Source: Lysinibacillus telephonicus (GTDB lineage Bacteria > Bacillota > Bacilli > Bacillales_A > Planococcaceae). From it: a stretch of 46,622 bases of DNA. The notes under the pieces are model-generated. The model made no database searches. It saw only the letters and a program-made list of their open reading frames with translations, and was not told where the DNA came from. Shown here in pieces: positions 41,531 through 46,622 of the stretch; the first letter of the stretch is position 1, and every line of letters begins with the position of its first letter. Location: NCBI RefSeq assembly GCF_003966145.1, contig NZ_RXNR01000032.1, positions 1-46,622 of the forward strand. Reading direction: 5' to 3'. The position numbers were made by a program, and so were the translations under genes.

Positions 41531-43708
41531 GTGAAAGCAAGTTGGACTCTCTATTTAAATGATATAAAAAATATCGGCAGAAACTGGGTTGCAGCTGTAT
41601 TAATCGGTGGACTAATCCTCTTACCATCGCTATATGCATGGCTTAATATTGAAGCATCAATGGATCCCTATGGTCAAACAGATCAAATTCCGATAGCAAT
41701 AGTAAATGAAGATAAAGGGACCGTTGTGCGTGACCAGTCCATTCATGTAGGAAATGACATTGTCGCTTCATTAAAAGAAAATAAGTCGATGGACTGGCAT
41801 TTTGTTAATCGTGAAACAGCAATAGACAAGCTAAAGTATGGAGATTATTATGCTGCAATTATAATCCCTTCAAACTTTTCAAAGAAATTAGGCTCAGTCA
41901 TCAGTGACAACCCCGAAAAAGCTAATGTTGAATACTATGTGAATGAAAAGCTTAACGCGATTGCACCTAAAATTACGGAAAAAGGTGCAAGTGTGATTGT
42001 CCAACAAATCAGCAATAATTTTATATCCACTGTAAATGGGATTATCTTTGAACTGTTTAATGAAATAGGGATCGAATTAGAGAAGAATTTACCAGATATT
42101 GAAAAGTTTGAAAGCTATATTTTTACAATGGAAGAAAATCTACCAGAAATTTATAAAATAATTAATGACACGACGAAGGATGCAGAGTATGCTGAAAAGC
42201 TTATTCATCAAGCACAAGGAGTAATTCCAAAAGTAAGTGATGCCTCATCCAATGGTATACAAATAATTGATAATACGTCCCACCTTTTACAAGAAGCTGA
42301 GGTACGTATGGATGAAATTGTACCGCAAATTGATAAGGAATTAGTCAAAATACAAAGTGTATTGGCAGACACAAATAACTTTGTAAAAAATATTGATACT
42401 GCGATTTTAAACCATCCTGAAGGAAATCAAATAAATGATGTTATCAATGAAAGAGTAAATAACTCGCTCCAATCAATTGATAACATTTCAAATATTCTTA
42501 CTCATCTTCAACTTAATTCAAATGGGCAAGAGAATGGTGAAGAACCAAATGGCAACGAAAGGATCAACGCGATTATCAGTGAATTAGAGCGGATTAAACA
42601 AAACTTATACGAGCTACAGGGACAAGCGAATGAACAAGATTCGTTTCTAGAAGACAGGCAAAAGAAAATTGACGGATGGCTATCTAACATTGCGGAAAAA
42701 ACAGAAATGGCCAACTCCCAGATTGATACATTCATGAAAGATTATAATGAAAGGATAAAACCAGCTGTAAACGAAAAAGTAAATAATGCAAAAAAAACAC
42801 TAGCACAAGCAAGACAAATATTGTTATCGATCCAATCAACAATACCTGAAGTAGAAAAGATGCTGAACCGTACAGCGAATAATTTATCAAAGGGAAAAGA
42901 GACTCTCCGATATGTGAGCAAAGAATTTCCATATGTGAATGATAAAGTGAATGAATTGGCAGATCGATTAAGAAATATACAAGAAGAAGCCGATATTAAC
43001 GAAATCATCCAACTGCTACAAAATGACCCTGAAGCAGAACGAGGATTTTTTGCAGAGCCAGTTGTACTGAAAGAGTATAAATTATTCTCCATCCCGAATT
43101 ATGGAACTGGGATGACCCCATTTTATACGGTGCTCTCTATATGGGTCGGGGGATTGTTGTTAATTTCATTACTATCCACGGAAGTTCACCCAAATGAAGC
43201 ATATTCAGGTAGAACAATTTACTTTGGTCGAATGTTCACGTTCATGACTATAGGATTTTTCCAAACAATCATTGTGACATTAGGAAATATTTTTATACTG
43301 CCTGTGGAAATCAGTGAACCATTTTGGTTTGTTGTTTTTGGGCTATTTTGCAGTCTTGTATTTATTATGATTGTATATACACTTGTTTCAGTCTTCGGAG
43401 ATGTTGGGAAGGCACTTGCGATTATTTTATTAGTACTTCAAATCGCGGGGTCTGGTGGAACGTATCCTGTTGTCCTATTGCCCGAATTCTTTCAAATAAT
43501 TAACCCTTTTCTACCATTTACGTATGCAATTAGCCTAATGAGAGAAGCCGTCGGAGGCATAATTTGGGAAAAGGTAATGTATGACGTATTATTTCTCTTA
43601 CTTTTTGGATTAATCGCACTTGTACTAGGTGGATTTTTAAAAGAAATGATAAATAAACAGACAGATAAACTAAAGGAAAAATCAAAAGAATCGGGGTTGT
43701 TCCATTAA
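41531..43708 (+). CDS. YhgE/Pip-family membrane protein (ABC-2-type fold)
   Basis: The 725-residue protein has one N-terminal membrane helix (WVAAVLIGGLILLPSLYAW), a large extracytoplasmic domain with coiled-coil segments (about residues 150-500), and five C-terminal helices of the ABC-2 type. The N-terminal IPIAIVNEDKGT and YAAIIIPSNFSKKLGS motifs are family hallmarks. Relatives include phage-infection protein Pip and EsaA-like proteins. The start is the GTG at 41531, nine bases after AAAGGA. It is monocistronic. The function is unknown in detail; it may export lipid or protein, or act as a phage receptor. Confidence 0.88.
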   Translation: MKASWTLYLNDIKNIGRNWVAAVLIGGLILLPSLYAWLNIEASMDPYGQTDQIPIAIVNEDKGTVVRDQSIHVGNDIVASLKENKSMDWHFVNRETAIDKLKYGDYYAAIIIPSNFSKKLGSVISDNPEKANVEYYVNEKLNAIAPKITEKGASVIVQQISNNFISTVNGIIFELFNEIGIELEKNLPDIEKFESYIFTMEENLPEIYKIINDTTKDAEYAEKLIHQAQGVIPKVSDASSNGIQIIDNTSHLLQEAEVRMDEIVPQIDKELVKIQSVLADTNNFVKNIDTAILNHPEGNQINDVINERVNNSLQSIDNISNILTHLQLNSNGQENGEEPNGNERINAIISELERIKQNLYELQGQANEQDSFLEDRQKKIDGWLSNIAEKTEMANSQIDTFMKDYNERIKPAVNEKVNNAKKTLAQARQILLSIQSTIPEVEKMLNRTANNLSKGKETLRYVSKEFPYVNDKVNELADRLRNIQEEADINEIIQLLQNDPEAERGFFAEPVVLKEYKLFSIPNYGTGMTPFYTVLSIWVGGLLLISLLSTEVHPNEAYSGRTIYFGRMFTFMTIGFFQTIIVTLGNIFILPVEISEPFWFVVFGLFCSLVFIMIVYTLVSVFGDVGKALAIILLVLQIAGSGGTYPVVLLPEFFQIINPFLPFTYAISLMREAVGGIIWEKVMYDVLFLLLFGLIALVLGGFLKEMINKQTDKLKEKSKESGLFH

Positions 43709-43790
43709 GCTTTAAAATGGAACAGCACCAATGATTAATTAAGCTGACATCCATATTCCAGTATGATTTGTTAGGCATTTTGTTGATAAG

Positions 43791-43834
43791 TCATTCCGTG
43801 TCTGGCCATTGACTGTAGGAATGGCTTTTTTATT
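43791..43834 (+). terminator. Terminator of the yhgE-like gene
   Basis: TCATTCC and GGAATGG form the stem (one G-U pair) with a long loop, followed by CTTTTTTATTTT. A second stem, GTTCCATT/AATGGAAC (43698-43722), directly after the stop lacks a T-run. Confidence 0.65.
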
Positions 43835-44463
43835 TTGCCTGAAATTATTCTTATGACTACAATATCATAAAATATAAACTTGTAGTCTAGCGAAAATGCA
43901 TCCTTTTAATATGATTTTTCGCAACGATAGAATTCTACTTCTCTACTTTAAATAGGGCTATTTCTTTACAAAAAAACTTGTTTTATGAATGTATTTTAGC
44001 ACCAAAAACGTAATGTTATTTTGATTTTGGAATGGGTTTTGGCTCTAAGGATTTATAGATAATGAGAGATTTTGATAAAGTATTCTTCGGAACCATTAAA
44101 CAACCCTTTTCGGTGCTGTATAGACAAACTAAATCGAATATATAGATAGAGGAGAGTTTGTGCTGAAATCTATTTCAATATTAATAAAATAGATTATTTT
44201 AAATTGGATTAAAAAAACAGAAGAGTGTTGAAAAGAAAACGAAAAAGTTTACTGAAAGTAAAATATAGAAACAACAGTAAATAAAATTGCATAAAAGGTT
44301 CATGGGGGAAATTTAATTTTAATAATACCAAAAAAATAAATATTTTACATAATAAGGAATATAAGGTAAAATTTTTATAAACCTATAATCTTACAAATAA
44401 GGGGGGTATGTAGCAATCGTTTTATATTGTAGGTTACTTTATTAACGATAGAATTAGAGATGA
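43835..44463. other. 629-bp AT-rich stretch without a recognised gene
   Basis: No frame with a convincing ribosome site was found. The right end presumably holds the promoter of the following secreted-protein gene (AAGGGGGGTATG at 44400 precedes a frame that stops at once). No RNA family was recognised. Confidence 0.5.
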
Positions 44464-45303
44464 ATGAAAATGAGATTCAAGAGAATGACAATGCTATTAT
44501 TAGTAGTATTAATGTTCTTTTCCTTTAATACACAAGGTTTTGCAAAGGAAATTAATAGAGGAGAAGTCCAAACAAAACTAACCGATGAAATTATTTTATC
44601 TTTAACTGAAGATGATCTAGATAATATATACAATATTTTAGTAGATTATAAAGAGAATAATCCTGATGTAACTGAGGAAGAATTAGATAAAATCGCTACA
44701 GAATTTTATATTGAAACTTATAACAAAAAACAAATTGATATCAAGCCTCTTGGTTATTATGATGATCTTTTGGAAAGTTCGACAGGGATGAATTCACAGG
44801 AGGTAGCACTCTCGAAACAATATCCGTCAGATTTACCTGCGGTATATACATCTTCAAAAATGGCAAACAACGAAGCTGGTAGTAGATATAGTAGCGGTGC
44901 TTATTTAGGAAATCAAGATGCTTTTCGTCACACTGCATGGAATGCTTTGTTGGTACAACGATTTTATCGATTAGGCAAAGGTTCAGTTTCACAAGTAATA
45001 GCCAAGACTAAAATGTGGACTGATGCCCATGAAAACGGAGCAACAAAACCAGATGGGCTTTCATCATCACAATTTGCAGAAGACAAGCGTATGGATTTAC
45101 TAAATAATGCTGCTGGTAGAGTTATAGGAGAGACTTACTACGATTCATCGGAAGCATCAATATTAACTAGAGTTCAATATTATGTTGATAATGGTTGGTG
45201 TCAAAGAATAAAAACAGACAGTCAAATGGGTTACAGCTTTGATCAAATGAAGGCAATTTCAACTTGGACCCTAAGATCAACCAATACAGTAGGGAAAAAA
45301 TAA
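44464..45303 (+). CDS. Secreted protein with DUF6973-like domain
   Basis: The 279-residue protein has a signal peptide (MTMLLLVVLMFFSFNTQGFA, cleaved at about residue 27) and an acidic helical part. Its C-terminal domain contains GNQDAFRHTAWNALLVQRF and KMWTDAHE, which resembles the DUF6973 domain with its conserved Asp/His pattern. The His and Asp residues suggest a metal-dependent hydrolase, possibly phospholipase-like, but this is unproven. The upstream site is weak (AGAGATG). It probably forms a unit with the following small membrane protein. Confidence 0.75.
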   Translation: MKMRFKRMTMLLLVVLMFFSFNTQGFAKEINRGEVQTKLTDEIILSLTEDDLDNIYNILVDYKENNPDVTEEELDKIATEFYIETYNKKQIDIKPLGYYDDLLESSTGMNSQEVALSKQYPSDLPAVYTSSKMANNEAGSRYSSGAYLGNQDAFRHTAWNALLVQRFYRLGKGSVSQVIAKTKMWTDAHENGATKPDGLSSSQFAEDKRMDLLNNAAGRVIGETYYDSSEASILTRVQYYVDNGWCQRIKTDSQMGYSFDQMKAISTWTLRSTNTVGKK

Positions 45304-45325
45304 TAAGTAACAAATGGGGGTTAAC

Positions 45326-45712
45326 GTGAAAAATAAGAAATATTTAAAACCTGCTCTTTTTGTAGCTTTAGTATTGACCGTACTAATTTATGTTGCTTCA
45401 AGTTTTATTTTTAGGGGAGATATAAAAATCACAGTACACAATGATACATTTTCCGAACAATCAATTTGGCTTTCACCCGAAGAAGAACAAATATATATAA
45501 TACCACCGGGTGAGAAAAGAAATATTAAGTATTCAACGGAAGAAATTTCAATCAGTTTAATGCTAAATTATCATGATATTGAAGGAAAGCCAAAGTCAAT
45601 TATGTTAAGTGAATATGTGGAAGCACATGAGCAAGGAACTGTAATAGTTGAGATGAAGCAGTTAAACCCTAATGAAGAAATTGTCCTTGAAATATCAGAC
45701 AAAATTAAATAA
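45326..45712 (+). CDS. Small membrane-anchored protein, unknown
   Basis: The 128-residue protein has one N-terminal membrane helix (ALFVALVLTVLIYVASSFIF, about residues 8-27) and a beta-rich extracytoplasmic domain. The GTG at 45326 follows GGGGG by five bases; an ATG four codons earlier is less well placed. It lies 22 bp after the DUF6973-like gene and may be an immunity or accessory partner. The family was not recognised. Confidence 0.65.
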   Translation: MKNKKYLKPALFVALVLTVLIYVASSFIFRGDIKITVHNDTFSEQSIWLSPEEEQIYIIPPGEKRNIKYSTEEISISLMLNYHDIEGKPKSIMLSEYVEAHEQGTVIVEMKQLNPNEEIVLEISDKIK

Positions 45713-45963
45713 GTTCATATTTATGTTAGACCTATGCTGGTGTTACTCTTAGAATATGAATGAAGCAATTACTTTCGTGGTTTTATAATTTACAATAACA
45801 TCACATCTCTCTTGTTCAACTATCAGAAAAAAACGTAGCTAACTTTCATTACCACTGAAGTCCTTGCTGGAATTTAATGGACCAAGTCAATCTAAAATGA
45901 AGTGCTCCCCAATAGTGTACTGCACCCTTTCAGTAGATAGTAGAAATAATATAAACTGAGTTA
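45713..45963. other. Non-coding region, possible IS debris
   Basis: No gene was found. The string around 45900-45930 (CCCCAATAGTGTACTGCACC) looks like the flank of an insertion sequence, but no transposase frame accompanies it. Confidence 0.35.
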
Positions 45964-46002
45964 CACGGCTTTAACCCTGTAGGGCTAAGGCCGTTTAGTT
46001 TT
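45964..46002 (+). terminator. Hairpin terminator
   Basis: ACGGCTTTAACCCT and AGGGCTAAGGCCGT pair with two mismatches around GTA, followed by TTTAGTTTT. Confidence 0.6.
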
Positions 46003-46111
46003 ACTTGAAATAATTCTTTATCGTATACTGTCTTACGCCACATTTAGGACAGATTTCAGCTAAATCTGAGATAACCTTAGAACAATGTGTACAATTAAAG
46101 TTACAACACAA
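46001..46111 (-). pseudogene. Truncated zinc-ribbon protein fragment
   Basis: The minus-strand frame reads CNFNCTHCSKVISDLAEICP and KCGVRQYTIKNYFK before a TAA at 46001. It matches the zinc ribbon of the adjacent intact gene (CPNCGDQISAYAEVCPKCGV) but lacks a start codon and the membrane part. It is probably a decayed partial duplicate. Confidence 0.6.
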
Positions 46112-46130
46112 CCTTTATTAAGAATTAAAT

Positions 46131-46152
46131 CGTCCACTTTAAAAAGTGGACG
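46131..46152. terminator. Terminator of the zinc-ribbon membrane protein gene
   Basis: CGTCCACTTT and AAAGTGGACG form a 10-bp perfect stem with a 2-nt loop, 11 bp past the gene stop. The T-tract is short. Confidence 0.6.
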
Positions 46153-46163
46153 ATACATCAAAA

Positions 46164-46463
46164 TTAATAATTCATTGTTTCTAGTACAGCTCCTAATAAT
46201 CCAAAACCAAATGATAGGATAAACCAAAGGACAATTGACACAAGTGCCCAAATTAATGCAGATTTAGCTGCTCTAGGTTTATTATCTTTCCATACAAAGA
46301 ACATTACAATCCCTAGAATTGGTATACAACAAAAAGAAATTAAATTAACTGCAATGTTCGGTTTATCTTCACCAGAAGATGAAGTCTCCTTTACTCTAAC
46401 ACCACACTTCGGACAAACCTCTGCGTATGCTGATATTTGATCGCCACAATTTGGACAATACAT
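46164..46463 (-). CDS. Zinc-ribbon membrane protein
   Basis: The 99-residue protein starts with a zinc ribbon (MYCPNCGDQISAYAEVCPKCG, two CxxC pairs at residues 3-6 and 17-20), a short polar linker, and two membrane helices (about 38-57 and 68-92). This layout is common in small Bacillales membrane proteins of unknown function. The ATG at 46463 follows GGGAGG by nine bases. Confidence 0.8.
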   Translation of the reverse strand: MYCPNCGDQISAYAEVCPKCGVRVKETSSSGEDKPNIAVNLISFCCIPILGIVMFFVWKDNKPRAAKSALIWALVSIVLWFILSFGFGLLGAVLETMNY

Positions 46464-46580
46464 AATTTAATGCCTCCCTAATATGTATTTTTAGAAACTT
46501 ATGGATCTACGTCAAGTTTTTGGACACAAAAAGATTAAGTTTTTTTGCACAACAACCATTCATGGATTGTTCCACATCCC

Positions 46581-46622
46581 AAGTAGATTGTCAAAGTGAA
46601 AAGAGCCTTTGACAATCTACTT
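46581..46622. terminator. Terminator at the right window edge
   Basis: AAGTAGATTGTCAAAG and CTTTGACAATCTACTT form perfect 16-bp arms with a 10-nt loop. It probably closes a gene to the right or a short transcript from the left; the T-run lies outside the window. Confidence 0.6.

Overview
The window looks like chromosomal DNA from a low-GC, spore-forming Gram-positive rod, most likely of the Lysinibacillus/Solibacillus (Planococcaceae) type. The grounds are AT-rich DNA, strong GGAGG-type ribosome binding sites with frequent TTG/GTG starts, an SLH-domain S-layer-like protein, a YteA-type DksA homologue, YhgE/Pip and YkvI proteins, an ECF sigma/DUF4179 pair, and intrinsic terminators after most units. 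The genus is an inference. No rRNA, CRISPR array or prophage was seen. Mobile DNA is limited to one decayed IS1182-type transposase and some small remnants.

Layout. 0.1-3.3 kb: ECF sigma factor with its DUF4179 partner, a small membrane protein, and a self-regulated MarR/DUF3147 pair. 3.3-6.6 kb: a large SLH surface protein whose promoter carries a perfect Fur-box sequence. 6.8-8.7 kb: thiW under a TPP riboswitch, a 21-bp-periodic T-tract/ACGCG repeat array, and an isochorismatase-fold hydrolase. 8.7-16 kb: transposase remnant, yteA, tRNA-Asn, a broken Asn-rich gene, terC under a yybP-ykoY (Mn2+) riboswitch with two tandem terminators, small membrane proteins and two SRPBCC proteins.

16.2-26.3 kb: a ten-gene operon for unsaturated-uronate/ketodeoxygluconate catabolism (kduI, 2-hydroxyacid dehydrogenase, TRAP transporter dctPQM, Zn-dehydrogenase, two kduD-like SDRs, kdgK, kdgA). 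It diverges from an IclR regulator, with a palindromic operator between them. A second T-tract/ACGCG array follows at 26.4-27.0 kb.

27.0-35.7 kb: an unusual catabolic locus built around a PAS-AAA+ regulator that has lost the sigma-54 contact motif (GAFPAA in place of GAFTGA) and has a TyrR-like C-terminal helix-turn-helix. Four copies of an 18-bp palindrome (TTATGC-N6-GCATAA type) flank its gene. On one side lie an HpPgdA/PuuE-type deacetylase-fold hydrolase, a small Cys-containing protein and a CobW GTPase. On the other lie a Zn-dehydrogenase, a nitrilase-superfamily amidase, an NCS1 permease and an SDR. This reads as uptake and stepwise hydrolysis of a cyclic imide, ureide or related N-heterocycle; the substrate is inferred.

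35.9-41.2 kb: a YkvI-type permease and an RpiR-regulated operon with an M20 deacylase, a GNAT acyltransferase and an N-acylamino acid racemase. It matches the known D-to-L amino-acid conversion pathway through N-succinyl intermediates. 41.5-46.6 kb: a YhgE/Pip membrane protein, a secreted DUF6973-like protein with a small membrane-anchored partner, and a zinc-ribbon membrane protein beside a truncated relative.
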